Assembly (NCBI GenBank): GCA_003116975.1
Contig: BGKB01000016.1
Span: 65,127-129,126, forward strand
Length of the DNA: 64,000 nucleotides
Origin: Aurantiochytrium sp. KH105
Lineage: Eukaryota > Sar > Bigyra > Thraustochytrida > Thraustochytriidae
Direction of reading: 5' to 3'
Of this stretch, positions 19,603 through 28,901 are shown piece after piece. The translations under genes and the position numbers were made by a program. The notes beneath the pieces were generated by a model. The model was not told the origin of the DNA. It worked only from the letters and a program-made list of their open reading frames with translations, and searched no databases. The first letter of the stretch is position 1, and each line of letters opens with the position of its first letter.

Positions 19603-20253
19603 ATGGAATGGCTGAGTGACTTGGTCGCAGAGCGCTGGCGCGAGATTAGATTGGCAAATGAGGTCATTCTCGTGGGGGCCGCGTTTGTCCTGGTGAAGCG
19701 CTCGCGTTTCGGACGCCAAATCAAACATCCGGACGTGCAGGTGACGGCGGCTGACCTGAGTGCGCGCAAAAAGCTCGTAGCTCGCGTCGCTGCTGTTGGC
19801 ACCGAGAATTTTCCTGCAAATGTAAGGGCGCGAAGCTCTGCCGCGTCAGGACCAAAGCCCGCCGTTCTTCATGTTTGGCACGAACCCCCTCTGAGCTGGT
19901 GGTTCGGACTACGCGTGTGGCCGTTTGTAGACAAAACCGCAGTCTTTCCTGTGCGCGTCTTTGGCGTGGAAAGTCTCGAGCCACCTGGAGAGGCTGATTT
20001 GCTCGTAAAGCCAGGCGACCAGGTTCGCCTTCGAGTTCTCTCGCGTGGACCGCAAGATGCCGAGCCCAATACCCTGCTAGCACATGTCCAATACGGCTTA
20101 AATGCCGATTTGGCCGCTGATCTTGTCAAAAATGGCAAGGCACGTGCTGATCCAGACGCCGCTCCTGGCCGCGAGGCCTCGACGGATCTCACTCACATAC
20201 GCGAGATGGATGCAGCTCTCGAAAAACTTTGCAAGACTGCGCCTTACTCGTGA
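19603..20253 (+). CDS. C3orf33-like membrane-anchored protein with possible SNase/OB-like domain
   Basis: 216 aa. The N terminus has a short amphipathic/hydrophobic segment (LANEVILVGAAFVLV) followed by basic residues, like a signal anchor. The rest is a small beta-rich domain (VLHVWHEPPLSWWF, VFPVRVFGVESLEPPGE, LKPGDQVRLRVLSR-like strands) ending in a helical ALEKLCKT tail. Overall order and length resemble animal C3orf33, annotated as having an SNase-like fold. No nuclease active-site pattern is visible, so enzymatic activity is doubtful. The assignment rests on architecture and short matches only. Confidence 0.6.
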   Translation: MEWLSDLVAERWREIRLANEVILVGAAFVLVKRSRFGRQIKHPDVQVTAADLSARKKLVARVAAVGTENFPANVRARSSAASGPKPAVLHVWHEPPLSWWFGLRVWPFVDKTAVFPVRVFGVESLEPPGEADLLVKPGDQVRLRVLSRGPQDAEPNTLLAHVQYGLNADLAADLVKNGKARADPDAAPGREASTDLTHIREMDAALEKLCKTAPYS

Positions 20254-20512
20254 GGCCCAAGACGCAAAGGGCCTAAGCTCTACAAGACAATCATCAGCTC
20301 ACTAGCGCGAGAAAGACGCAAGCCAGGTCTGTCGTTGATGTTGAGCTCGGCGGAGATCATCCTTCTTTGCGGTGATTTCTAGTTGGAGAAAATAGAATAT
20401 GCTACGCCTACTCCTTGAAAGATATGCCAGGCAAAAGTCATCCTCCACCCCTTTGCTGTCCTCTCACCAATAATACTAAGCACATCTCTCTACATTTTGT
20501 ATACATCTTACA

Positions 20513-21193
20513 TCATTCATTCAGTTTGTAACCTTTGCCGGGAAAACGATCTCGAGACGGTGCTGCCGCAGAAGAAGGAGCAGACCCTCCAACAGTCGTG
20601 GTAGATGTGCGAGACCCAGAGCCTGACGCATAGGTTCCTGTCGGAGGATACCCAAAGGAACCAAAGGAAGACGATTGCGCACCGCGGGGAGCTCTACCAT
20701 TGCCCCGGCGTCCCACGATAAAAGGCGCAGATTCCTCGTCGAGCTGTATTGTAGTCTCGCGCAGATCCCGATAGAGCAAAAGAGACAGCACTGACATGAA
20801 CAGAAAACATGCCGTAGAAAGTCCAAAAAAGGTGAGACCGGCATAAAATTGCCAAGGTTTCAGCTTCTCCGAAAGTACCTGCTTCCGCGTTGCGAGGTCG
20901 ATCATAGTGAAGATGTTCAGGATGCCATTGATCGCAGACATGATGCTAAAGGAAATGATGTTTTCCACAAACACAAGTGGCACGTCCTGGCGAAAAGGAC
21001 GCACAACTGCAGCGTAGGCGTACACGACAAAGAGAAGGTTTAGCAAGACGGCCCATACCGAGAAGCTCACAATCAAGCCTAGCGAAGCAACGAGCTGGAT
21101 GCAAGTAAGAACCAGAAGTCCTGTTGCCAGTCTCCCTGCAGACGCCGACGGTCGCGAAGGCCCGGGCGCGAGCATGCCCGGCACGAGGCACAT
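20513..21193 (-). CDS. Four-transmembrane (MARVEL/tetraspan-like) protein
   Basis: 226 aa from ATG 21193; the frame continues upstream without stop but has no upstream ATG in native context. Four hydrophobic segments are clear: GLLVLTCIQLVASLGLIVSF, VLLNLLFVVYAYAAVV, FVENIISFSIMSAINGILNIF and FYAGLTFFGLSTACFLFMSV. The loops are short, and the C-terminal Ser/Gly/Thr-rich cytosolic tail is about 75 residues. Topology and spacing fit MARVEL-like or other vesicle/plasma-membrane tetraspan proteins, but no diagnostic motif (such as CCG of tetraspanins) is present. Function unknown. Confidence 0.72.
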   Translation of the reverse strand: MCLVPGMLAPGPSRPSASAGRLATGLLVLTCIQLVASLGLIVSFSVWAVLLNLLFVVYAYAAVVRPFRQDVPLVFVENIISFSIMSAINGILNIFTMIDLATRKQVLSEKLKPWQFYAGLTFFGLSTACFLFMSVLSLLLYRDLRETTIQLDEESAPFIVGRRGNGRAPRGAQSSSFGSFGYPPTGTYASGSGSRTSTTTVGGSAPSSAAAPSRDRFPGKGYKLNE

Positions 21194-21510
21194 GGTCCTC
21201 GTTCCCTTTCCCCAAACGAAGACAGCCTTTTGGGCCCAGACAAAGGTATCACCTCCTTGAACCCGCGTCGGCACCGTATCCAGGATCCGCCCCGCGCGCC
21301 CGCTCTTTCTCCCGCACGCGCTCCACGCACGCGCGCACACGCGCACGCGCCTCTCACGCTCGGCGGGCGTGAACGGCCGCAGGCGGGACGATCGAGCTTT
21401 GAGGGATCTCGCTTCGGCCGGGGCCACCGGGCTGGGTACTATATATACAAAGTATTGCCGCCTCCTTTCAACAGCCAACACAAGTCAGAAATGGCTTCAT
21501 GCGATGTTGC
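21194..21510. promoter_or_regulatory. Region upstream of the tetraspan gene and the tRNA array, with TATA-like box
   Basis: TATATATA at 21440-21447 lies about 245 bp upstream of the minus-strand tetraspan ATG and about 65 bp before the first tRNA on the plus strand, so it could serve either. The CACGCGCGCACACGC-like stretch at 21320-21355 is low complexity. Confidence 0.35.
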
Positions 21511-21582
21511 GAGTCATTAGCTCAGTGGTAGAGCGGGTGATTGCAGCTCACCAGGTCTCGTGTTCAATTCACGAATGGCTCT
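21511..21582 (+). tRNA. tRNA-Cys (GCA), copy 1
   Basis: Full cloverleaf. The acceptor GAGTCAT pairs with ATGGCTC (one G-U pair), the D stem is GCTC/GAGC, and the anticodon stem GGTGA/TCACC encloses loop TTGCAGC with anticodon GCA. The T stem TCGTG/CACGA encloses loop TTCAATT. Discriminator base 73 is T (U73), a known tRNA-Cys identity element. No intron, no encoded CCA. A T-rich run (from 21585) serves as Pol III terminator. Confidence 0.95.
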
Positions 21583-21676
21583 GTATTTTTTTATTTTTTC
21601 AGTTTTTTTTTTTTTTTTTGCGACTTGGCAGCGATTGTTGCTAGTAAGCGGGGTTAGCCAGTGTGAGGCAACGTGT

Positions 21677-21748
21677 GAGTCATTAGCTCAGTGGTAGAGC
21701 GGGTGATTGCAGCTCACCAGGTCTCGTGTTCAATTCACGAATGGCTCT
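21677..21748 (+). tRNA. tRNA-Cys (GCA), copy 2
   Basis: Identical over all 72 bases to copy 1, with the same U73 and no intron, followed by a T7 run and then a longer T run as terminator. The flanks differ from copy 1 except for a few bases. Confidence 0.95.
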
Positions 21749-22010
21749 TTATTTTTTTGGCTTTTTTTTTTTTTCGAAGTCGAACCGAGGCTACATTCCA
21801 TACATTTCGCCGGCGCGAAAACACTCGCTGCTGCCACGAGGCACTTGTCTTGCGGCCGCCTCGCTCGGGGTCGCTTGATGCGAACGCACGCTCTGTGGCC
21901 ACTGCTACCAGCAGCAATCTGTGGCTGCGCGAATTCTGCTCGATAACGTGAGATTGGCTATGACCAAGCTCACGCCTCGGCCTCCAACGAGTGGGCAAGA
22001 GCCCACGTTC

Positions 22011-22082
22011 GAGTCATTAGCTCAGTGGTAGAGCGGGTGATTGCAGCTCACCAGGTCTCGTGTTCAATTCACGAATGGCTCT
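22011..22082 (+). tRNA. tRNA-Cys (GCA), copy 3
   Basis: Third identical copy in the same orientation, followed by a T12 run as terminator. A small hairpin, GTGGGC-AAGA-GCCCAC (21991-22006), sits five bases upstream. Confidence 0.95.
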
Positions 22083-22563
22083 TCTTTTTTTTTTTTCCAA
22101 TAAACTTTTCCCCCCTTCTTCTGCTCGTGTTCGCTGTTCTACGGGACAACCAACCCTGGGTCAGCTTGCTCTGCTGTGCCCATTTCTGAGTCCTGATCGG
22201 CCTTGGACAATTTCCCTACGTCGCGACGCAGACGCTATGCCAGGTCTGACCCAGGGTTATGGTAGTTTCTTCTGCGTAAGAGAAGAAGAAGAAGAAGAAG
22301 AAGATGAAGATCGAGCGAAACGCACTCGCGACGCAAGCGCCCTGATCAAGATCGAGATCGTCGCGGAGAAGAAGGAAGCTTTCGTGTTTTGCGGAATGAA
22401 TCTCGCAAATCTTCACGACTTGCTACAGCAGCAGAACCGCAACGACAGCGAAGACCAGCTCGAAAGACAAGATCCCCCAAGGAAAGAAGAGAGAGACACG
22501 CAGAGCGCAGAGGAGCACCAAAGTTCGGATTGAGAAACGAAGAGGCAAGGAGATTGCAGAGAA
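22083..22563. other. Intergenic region upstream of the VOC gene
   Basis: Contains a GAA microsatellite at about 22278-22305 and purine-rich leader sequence. No gene supported. Confidence 0.45.
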
Positions 22564-23520
22564 ATGGCGGCCCCAGGTGTTCCAGTGGCTACTCGTCTGA
22601 CGGTGGGCGTGTCCTTCAAGAGTGCCAACATCGCACTCGAGGCATATCGCGCCATGGGTGCCAACGTCGGCGAAGAAATGCGCTCGGAGACAGGGGCACT
22701 CATGTGGGCGCAAGTAGATCTTGCCGGTCGCGAGATTCTTGGGGCGAACGAAGTCGAGTGCATGCCAAGTCCGCATGCCGAAGTTGGCCGCAAGGTGGCA
22801 GACTTGGGCGCAACCTCGGTAGACATTTGTCTGCACTTTGACGAGCCCGAGAAGGTTGACACGATTTATGCACGCGTGACCGCAGCAGACGACGTCAAGA
22901 CTGTATGTGAAGCCCAAGACATGTTCTTTGGCGAGCGCTTCGCATGTGTGATCGACAAGTACGGTCAGAGCTGGTGCTTTATGGCCAAGTTGCCGTCAGC
23001 GCACGCTGCAGTGGATTCCAAGGTTCCAGACGAGTCGCAAAGCTCCCCCTCTTCCGCGTCTGGGCCCTCTACTACGGGAATTCTCCCGTACATCACGCTT
23101 ATGAGCGGTCGCGAGGCGCTTCAGTACTACAAGAAGTTTTTCGACGCTGAAATCACTCATGAGATGGTCACCAAGGAGCACAATCTCCTCATGTACGGCC
23201 GTATGCGTGTTGCCGGTCAGGATGTGGTTCTTGTGGATGTATCTTGTCGCGAAAAGAACCCCAGTGGTGCCATCGTGCGCAAGGTGGTTGACACGGGGAG
23301 TACATTTGTCACGCTGGATCTTCAATTTGACAAGCCCAAGGACGTAGATACCATGTTTGACAAGATGAAGGCCGGTGCTTCTCAAGTGGACTGCGAACCG
23401 ACAGACCGGACAGGGGAACGCTTCTGCTACCTGGTCGACAAAGGCGGCCAGCACTGGTCGCTTACAGCGCCTCTTTCAAGTGAGCGTGTAGAACTTGCCA
23501 AATCGGGTGTGGACACCTGA
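22564..23520 (+). CDS. Tandem VOC-superfamily (glyoxalase/PhnB-like) protein
   Basis: 318 aa comprising two vicinal-oxygen-chelate-type domains joined by a Ser/Pro linker. Domain 1 is at about residues 10-150 and domain 2 at about 175-310. Each has the PhnB-like pattern: start of fold, then A..YY/F..FDAE (ALQYYKKFFDAE in domain 2), then a G-less strand, then D..FGxRFxxxxDKxGxxW (FFGERFACVIDKYGQSW and TGERFCYLVDKGGQHW). The metal-ligand pattern of glyoxalase I is not obvious, so substrate and metal are unknown; related bacterial proteins are annotated as 3-demethylubiquinone-methyltransferase-like or PhnB. Likely cytosolic. The internal duplication predates the present divergence (repeats are only partly similar). 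Confidence 0.8.
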   Translation: MAAPGVPVATRLTVGVSFKSANIALEAYRAMGANVGEEMRSETGALMWAQVDLAGREILGANEVECMPSPHAEVGRKVADLGATSVDICLHFDEPEKVDTIYARVTAADDVKTVCEAQDMFFGERFACVIDKYGQSWCFMAKLPSAHAAVDSKVPDESQSSPSSASGPSTTGILPYITLMSGREALQYYKKFFDAEITHEMVTKEHNLLMYGRMRVAGQDVVLVDVSCREKNPSGAIVRKVVDTGSTFVTLDLQFDKPKDVDTMFDKMKAGASQVDCEPTDRTGERFCYLVDKGGQHWSLTAPLSSERVELAKSGVDT

Positions 23521-24169
23521 ACTGGTGAACAAGCAAGGCGCAATCGAGCTCTGAGAACAAAATTCAGTATACCACGCAAAATAACATGACGATTCGCTGC
23601 TTTTACTCTTTTCTAGCTTCTGTTGTTGGTGATGACGGCGTAATACTCTCATACGTGCCAGTGGTTAAGGGACTCGCTCCCGCCCTACATTACCTTTCAG
23701 GCGGTCTGTCCGGTGCCCAACTTGGCTGCCGGTAGCGCTCCACGGCAACCAACCGAACGAACTTGACTTTAAGAAGTTGAGCTCCGGAAGTTCGAACGAC
23801 GCACGCTCTGGCTTGGCCGCCGGCGGAGCGCTCTCCGGACGCGGCGATCACGCCTGTGCGGAAGTGCATGCCTGCTGGTACCAGATCGGGGAGAACCACC
23901 TAGCTGCGTTGGGAAGATCGCGCCCTGAGGGTGTGCGCCAGCGTGCATCCGCACGTGCACGAATGGTCCCACTGGGACAGCTCTCCCGTGGACGTTCTCC
24001 CGTGGACGTTCTCCCGTGGACAACAAGAATGGGATACGATCGAGCGGCCCCGAGCGAGCGAGCGAGCTGCGCGGCGACAAGGGCGAGCAAAATCCGAACA
24101 CCCTCCGCTGTAGACCACCCGCCCGCCCATCAAGAGAGAATTGACTGACTTTTTTCCCACGCAGACGCG
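23521..24169. other. Intergenic region with 14-bp tandem triplet
   Basis: Three tandem copies of TCTCCCGTGGACGT lie at 23982-24021 in the leader of the following membrane-protein gene. No gene or RNA recognised. Confidence 0.5.
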
Positions 24170-25765
24170 ATGATCTGGACCGCTGTGCTCGCTCTCCTCG
24201 CACTCGCACTCGGGAGCGAAGGCCTCTGCACGTGCGAGTACTTGAACTCCTCCTCGAGCGAATGCACGCCCGGTGCTTCCCAGAGCTTTCCCGCGGAGAC
24301 GACGAGCATCAGCTGCCACAATGAGGGGGGCACCGTCTTTGGTGGCGACGAAACATGGCCGGGCCTGAGCACTCTGGACTATCTGCAAGAGTTTCTCATT
24401 GACGATGTCGCTCTCGACGGCAAGCTCGACGTTCTCGGCAATTTGCCGAACCTCACACTTGTCTGGACCGGGCCTCAGGCGGTAATGTCGATCTTTCCAT
24501 TTGGACTCACATCGTCTACAACTCTCAAAAACCTTACCATCGAAGCCAGTTTTGCGACATATATCCCAAATGCTCTTTGGGAGGTCAATTCGCTTGAGAG
24601 TTTCCAGATCAACTCCAGCAGTAGCCAACTCTCTTGCATCTCCATACTTTCGCTGGCAAGCAATGCAACCGTGACGCTGAATGGAAACGACGGAGCAGCA
24701 CTCATTTGCTCCAGGCAATTCTGGGCTGACGTGGGCTACAAGCACGCATTCTTTTCAACGCTTCTATTCTGGCTCGCGTTTGCTGCGTGCTGCCAACAGA
24801 TCCCATTTGACCCGCTCAAGAATGACACGGTGGACGTCAAGAAGGCGCTGCCAGAATGGGAGTTGACGCGAAGGACCCGTTTTGCTGCCATGCAAGGGCT
24901 TGCGTTTTTCTTGCTTACCATTCACTTTGGACTGTACATGTCGCCGACGACCGGCCCGCCCGTGCCATTCGATCCGTTCGCAACAACTTTCAAGAGTCCG
25001 AGTAACGGGCTCGCAAGCGCGGGATTCTTCATCCTTGCCAGCTTCCTCACCATCGGCGTTCCCCTTGGGTTATATTTTGGGATGAAGCTTGCGCTGCTGG
25101 CAGAGTTAAAGCCCCCGCCCCGAAATGCGTCGGCCAGCGGGACCGCTCTCGGCTGCGCTATGTGCATAAATATCTTCATAGCGTCGCTCACAGCCTTACC
25201 GTTCTTCCTCATTATCTTTCCCCTTACTGCCGCAGGCATCGATGTTTTGACGCCTAGCGGCCTCCGTACCTCGGTACTTTCTCTTTGCCCTTCATCTCCT
25301 GCAACATGTGCGAACTCGACCCATTACTGGGACGTAGAAGGTGAAAAGATGATCAGGTTTTACAAGCCTCGGTTCACCTCTGATCCTGTCTTTTCCATCT
25401 ACGTAGGTAGTTCTCTCGTTCCCTCGACGTATGGGTCTCTCGATGGTGACCTCGGTGACATCTATGATTTGGCGGACCAGCTTCACCATTACGCGGACGT
25501 AACTACCACCTTTTCGTGCAGTGATGTCTGCACTTCTCTCGATGCATCATGGAGCGGGCCGTGCGATCTCTCATGCTACATCGATGTCATTCCTCGAAAA
25601 AATGAGCAAATGCCGGCGTACGAAACGTGCATTCTTGCTGCCACGGTGATGACAGTCGTATTGGCGGTTTACATTTGTGTTATCGGGGGTATTGGAATGA
25701 TGAAGGCTATGGCTGCCATCAAAAATCAGAATTCTCGCATCAGAAACTATCCCGGCTTCCCTTAG
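24170..25765 (+). CDS. Secretory-pathway multipass membrane protein with leucine-rich-like ectodomain (hypothetical)
   Basis: 531 aa. A clear signal peptide (MIWTAVLALLALALGSEG) is followed by a Cys-containing ectodomain of about 170 residues. This has several N-glycosylation sequons (NSS, NLT, NAT) and irregular leucine-rich-repeat-like spacing (LDVLGNLPNLTLVWTG, NALWEVNSLESFQI). Membrane spans follow at about FFSTLLFWLAFAACC, MQGLAFFLLTIHFGLYM, GFFILASFLTIGVPLGLYFG, IFIASLTALPFFLIIFPLTA and, near the C terminus, AATVMTVVLAVYICVIGGIG. A second Cys-rich extracellular loop sits before the last span. This looks like a cell-surface receptor or adhesion protein, family unrecognised. Confidence 0.7.
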   Translation: MIWTAVLALLALALGSEGLCTCEYLNSSSSECTPGASQSFPAETTSISCHNEGGTVFGGDETWPGLSTLDYLQEFLIDDVALDGKLDVLGNLPNLTLVWTGPQAVMSIFPFGLTSSTTLKNLTIEASFATYIPNALWEVNSLESFQINSSSSQLSCISILSLASNATVTLNGNDGAALICSRQFWADVGYKHAFFSTLLFWLAFAACCQQIPFDPLKNDTVDVKKALPEWELTRRTRFAAMQGLAFFLLTIHFGLYMSPTTGPPVPFDPFATTFKSPSNGLASAGFFILASFLTIGVPLGLYFGMKLALLAELKPPPRNASASGTALGCAMCINIFIASLTALPFFLIIFPLTAAGIDVLTPSGLRTSVLSLCPSSPATCANSTHYWDVEGEKMIRFYKPRFTSDPVFSIYVGSSLVPSTYGSLDGDLGDIYDLADQLHHYADVTTTFSCSDVCTSLDASWSGPCDLSCYIDVIPRKNEQMPAYETCILAATVMTVVLAVYICVIGGIGMMKAMAAIKNQNSRIRNYPGFP

Positions 25766-26083
25766 AATTTCATCTAAAAAACCCACTGCATGACGTACTC
25801 GAATGCCGTGATGTCATGCAGGCCTTTTGATGCTGTCAAAAATCAAGGGCCTCACCGAAGAGCCCAAGTATAGGCCTCTTTGTAGTGCTGCACGTCGTCT
25901 CCAGCATCGTCCCTTGCATTTCCTTCTGTTATAATGCTTTATACCTAAGCTGATGGTGGTAAAAGGCATTTTTTTTTGTTGATTTGACTCGATTTGACTT
26001 TTGAGAACTTACGCAACGGAACGTAAAGGTGCCACCCGCTGCTGCTCCTGCTGCTGCTGCTGCAAGCGTCGAAACGCCCAACC
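25766..26083. other. Intergenic region, nothing recognised
   Basis: AT-richer 3' flank, then a short GCTGCTGCT run just before the next ATG. Confidence 0.45.
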
Positions 26084-28150
26084 ATGGGAGAAGGTGGCGA
26101 GGGCGAGGGCAAGCACAAGAGCGCTGGGGAGACCCAAGAAGAAGAGAAGAACAGCCCTTTTCCCGAGCAATGCATAGTTCGCGAGGACAAGGCTGTGCTT
26201 GAATGCGCACGCTGGGAACCGCTATCGTCAGATGCTTGGCCGATTGTTCTCGGGAAGCAAATTTTGCGCGATCCGCTGCATGGCGGTCACGACGATGGCC
26301 TCGATGCGGTCATGCGAGAGTACGACGTCATCATTCTTGAGAATGGCATCCTACGAGCAACCATCTGTCCAGCGCTTGGTGGTCGCGTACTCTCATTAGT
26401 TGACTGCAAGACAAACACAGATCTTGTCTTGCCCACCCGAACAGTTTATCCCGTACGCGTTGGGGACACAAACTTATCTGGCTGGGTCGCTGGAGGCATT
26501 CAATTCAGTCCTGGGACAACTCCTTTTCACCCGGACACATCTCGGTCTGTCGAGTTTGACTTTGGCAGCCAAGCGGGTTGTTGCTGGGTCAACGTTGGCA
26601 ATGCAGCGTGGATCGTGCACTTTGAGCTTCGTTCAGACCAGCCTTCTCTTTTTCAGCGCTGTGTCGTCAACCACGCGTCCGAGTTCTGTGTCTCGTGCGC
26701 GGTGCCAGCCTCGACCGTCTCATCCTGGATTTTGCCACCCATGCATGAAGCAGACATCTCGTCGCTGCTTCCACTACTTGACTCTGATCCATCCGCTCCT
26801 CCAAGCCTCGTTGATTTGCAGGTCACGTCCGTCACACCCAAGCGATTTCTACGCGTCGAGGTGCAAAAGCATACCAAATCAGTACGCGAGCGCGACGCAG
26901 GCAAGCAACACGATCTCACTCACCTCCAGAAGCAGTCGCCACTACTTGGCCGTCGTGGACGTGGCCGACTCTCGCGTGCCTTTCCAAAGCACGAAACTTC
27001 TCCATTTCTCGAGGAAAAGACAGACCCTACACCTATGACCTCGAAGGAGGCCGAAAAAGATCATGAAGATCAAGAAAAACAACAACCTACGGTGCCGGCT
27101 CAAGCGATTGGGTGGGAAGATACAACCGGGCTTGCCTCGCGTCTTGCGCTTTTCGCCATTCTCCCTGGTGTCGCGAATGATGCGCGATGCAGGCTTCGCT
27201 CCTTGGGGAGTGCTCACGAACCGACTGCAAAGCTTCTCACAGGCCTTCGCGGAAACTCATTCGGCCAAGCTGAGTTTGTGCTTTCGGCCGAAACAGCGCA
27301 AAAGGACTTTTGCTGGACCATGGTTCGGAACTTGGGTCCTGATGCAGAATATGACACGGTTCAGTCAAACGCACGAGAGGGTCACGTCATGAAAGGGGGA
27401 ATGGATCGCGCTCGCTTCAGCACTGTACCGGCCGACTATACCCTTTTTGGTCGAGCAAGACGTTTACTCTTGCAAGCTGCCGAATATCAGGGCTGCGTCA
27501 CCCGTCCTTACGAGGAGGACTCTCTCGAAAAGGATCAAGACCGGTTTGAATCGAACAAATCAGCAGCTCGAGACCTCAGTGGAGAGCTCCTCGCCGCGAA
27601 TCGGGCGCCGCAAACCCTTCGTCTCGTGGGATTGCTGTATTGGAAGCTTGTCGGGGAAGCTGAGCAGGCGCGGCCCTTTCTTGAGCAAGCCTTTACTGAC
27701 TGTGGTCCAATGGCTCTCCTTGAGCTCGACACTCTTTTGCAAGAGCTTGGCGCGTCATTGAACGAACGACGGACATTTCTCTTCTCGAAGGTAGCACTGC
27801 GTTGGGCACATGAGATCAACGCTCCGGATCTTATTATGCGCCAAGCAGAACTTGACCTCGCCATTGGTGAGCCTCGCAGAGCACTCGAGCGTATTCGCGG
27901 CTTTGTCTGGACACCTATTCTTTGCTCGACAAAAAGGCAAGATCTCTTGTTTCGTGTGCGTGCGATTTTTGATGCTCTTGGCCCGGGTTCGCGAGCATTG
28001 CGCATTGCACATCCTTTGCAAAGCGATTTCCTTCGCGAGCTTAACTTTTCATCCCAAACTACCGCCGAGCGTGCGGCAGCATCGTCTTCTTCGCCGTCCT
28101 CACAGACAGCTTGCGGCAGTGGAATGAAGCAAGTACAAGACGGGCGGTGA
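26084..28150 (+). CDS. DUF5107-like protein (galactose-mutarotase-like fold) with C-terminal helical repeats
   Basis: 688 aa from an ATG in strong context (ACCATGG). Residues ~75-200 match the pattern of DUF5107, a mutarotase-like domain known mostly from bacteria: ILENGILRATICPALGGRV, then SLVDCKTNTD and GWVAGGIQFSPGTTPFHPD. About 150 residues of charged low complexity interrupt the domain (residues ~265-355), after which beta-strand-rich sequence resumes (FAILPGVANDARCR, GQAEFVLSAETAQKDFCW). The C-terminal third is helical, with TPR-like pairs (LRLVGLLYWKLVGEAEQARPFLEQAF, LDLAIGEPRRALERIR), as in bacterial DUF5107 proteins that carry TPRs. It probably binds or isomerises carbohydrate, but catalytic residues cannot be assigned. 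Shorter than the ~1000-aa bacterial relatives. Confidence 0.7.
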   Translation: MGEGGEGEGKHKSAGETQEEEKNSPFPEQCIVREDKAVLECARWEPLSSDAWPIVLGKQILRDPLHGGHDDGLDAVMREYDVIILENGILRATICPALGGRVLSLVDCKTNTDLVLPTRTVYPVRVGDTNLSGWVAGGIQFSPGTTPFHPDTSRSVEFDFGSQAGCCWVNVGNAAWIVHFELRSDQPSLFQRCVVNHASEFCVSCAVPASTVSSWILPPMHEADISSLLPLLDSDPSAPPSLVDLQVTSVTPKRFLRVEVQKHTKSVRERDAGKQHDLTHLQKQSPLLGRRGRGRLSRAFPKHETSPFLEEKTDPTPMTSKEAEKDHEDQEKQQPTVPAQAIGWEDTTGLASRLALFAILPGVANDARCRLRSLGSAHEPTAKLLTGLRGNSFGQAEFVLSAETAQKDFCWTMVRNLGPDAEYDTVQSNAREGHVMKGGMDRARFSTVPADYTLFGRARRLLLQAAEYQGCVTRPYEEDSLEKDQDRFESNKSAARDLSGELLAANRAPQTLRLVGLLYWKLVGEAEQARPFLEQAFTDCGPMALLELDTLLQELGASLNERRTFLFSKVALRWAHEINAPDLIMRQAELDLAIGEPRRALERIRGFVWTPILCSTKRQDLLFRVRAIFDALGPGSRALRIAHPLQSDFLRELNFSSQTTAERAAASSSSPSSQTACGSGMKQVQDGR

Positions 28151-28901
28151 TACTTTCGTCAAACGCAAGCACGAAGTCGAAACGTGGTCCCCCAAAGCAC
28201 GCGCCAATTTCAAAACCTGGGGCTTGTGCCTTTCCAGACGCCAGAGCAGCAGTGCGGTGAATAATGGAAGGATGGTACTACGCAACATTTCATTTCATTT
28301 CATTTCATTCCATTCGCTGTCTTCAATGGGCCTGCAAAAACCACCGGGGAGCACAACCTGCAATTTATTAGCACTCGACGTGGTTCTCTATGCATTACGG
28401 CGAGCTGTGATGGTGCAAAAGCCGCCCGGGGGCGCATGACTTGCAGCTTATCAGCTCCAGGCGTGGTTCTCCATGCGTCACAGCTTGCCATTCCAGCTCG
28501 TCGTGGCCTCGGCGTTTGTAAGCTGGAGTCTATCGAGTCATGCGTCTCCTTCCTCCTTGCCTCCTTTCTACCTGTCGCGGCCTACCACGGTCTACGAGAA
28601 GCAAGCAAGCACCAAAAACCGTTCAACAAAACAAAAACCGTGGTGACTGACAAGAAAGAAGAAGAACAGCAAGGCCGTAGCGGCTCTCACGCAACGCGCA
28701 CCGAGCCACCCTCTCTGTCGCAACCCCGTGCACACGACTGGAGCCCCCGCTCGTTGCCACGCTCACGCGCGTGCTGGCACGCGGGCAGAGGCGAGACGAC
28801 GAAAGGTCGTTCGTTGATCGAGATTTCAGGTTCGCGCACACGGGCTCGCACGTGAAGAAAGAGCAGGGAGACGCGCGGCGCGCGCTCAAACACCAGGCAC
28901 A
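28151..28901. other. Intergenic region with diverged 80-bp tandem duplication
   Basis: A TTTCA pentamer run is at 28289-28312, and an imperfect tandem duplication spans 28325-28490. The remainder is probably the 5' UTR of PDCD5. No gene seen. Confidence 0.5.
28325..28490. repeat. Diverged tandem duplication, ~80-bp unit, two copies
   Basis: Copy 1 (from about 28328) and copy 2 (from about 28409) share an ordered series of blocks: TGCAAAAxCC, GGGGxGCxxA, TGCAxxTTATxAGC, GTGGTTCTCxATGC. By eye they are roughly 70% alike. Confidence 0.65.

Noticed and set aside
23655-23720. tRNA-like A-box sequence GTGGTTAAGG
   Set aside because: No matching B box or acceptor pairing downstream.
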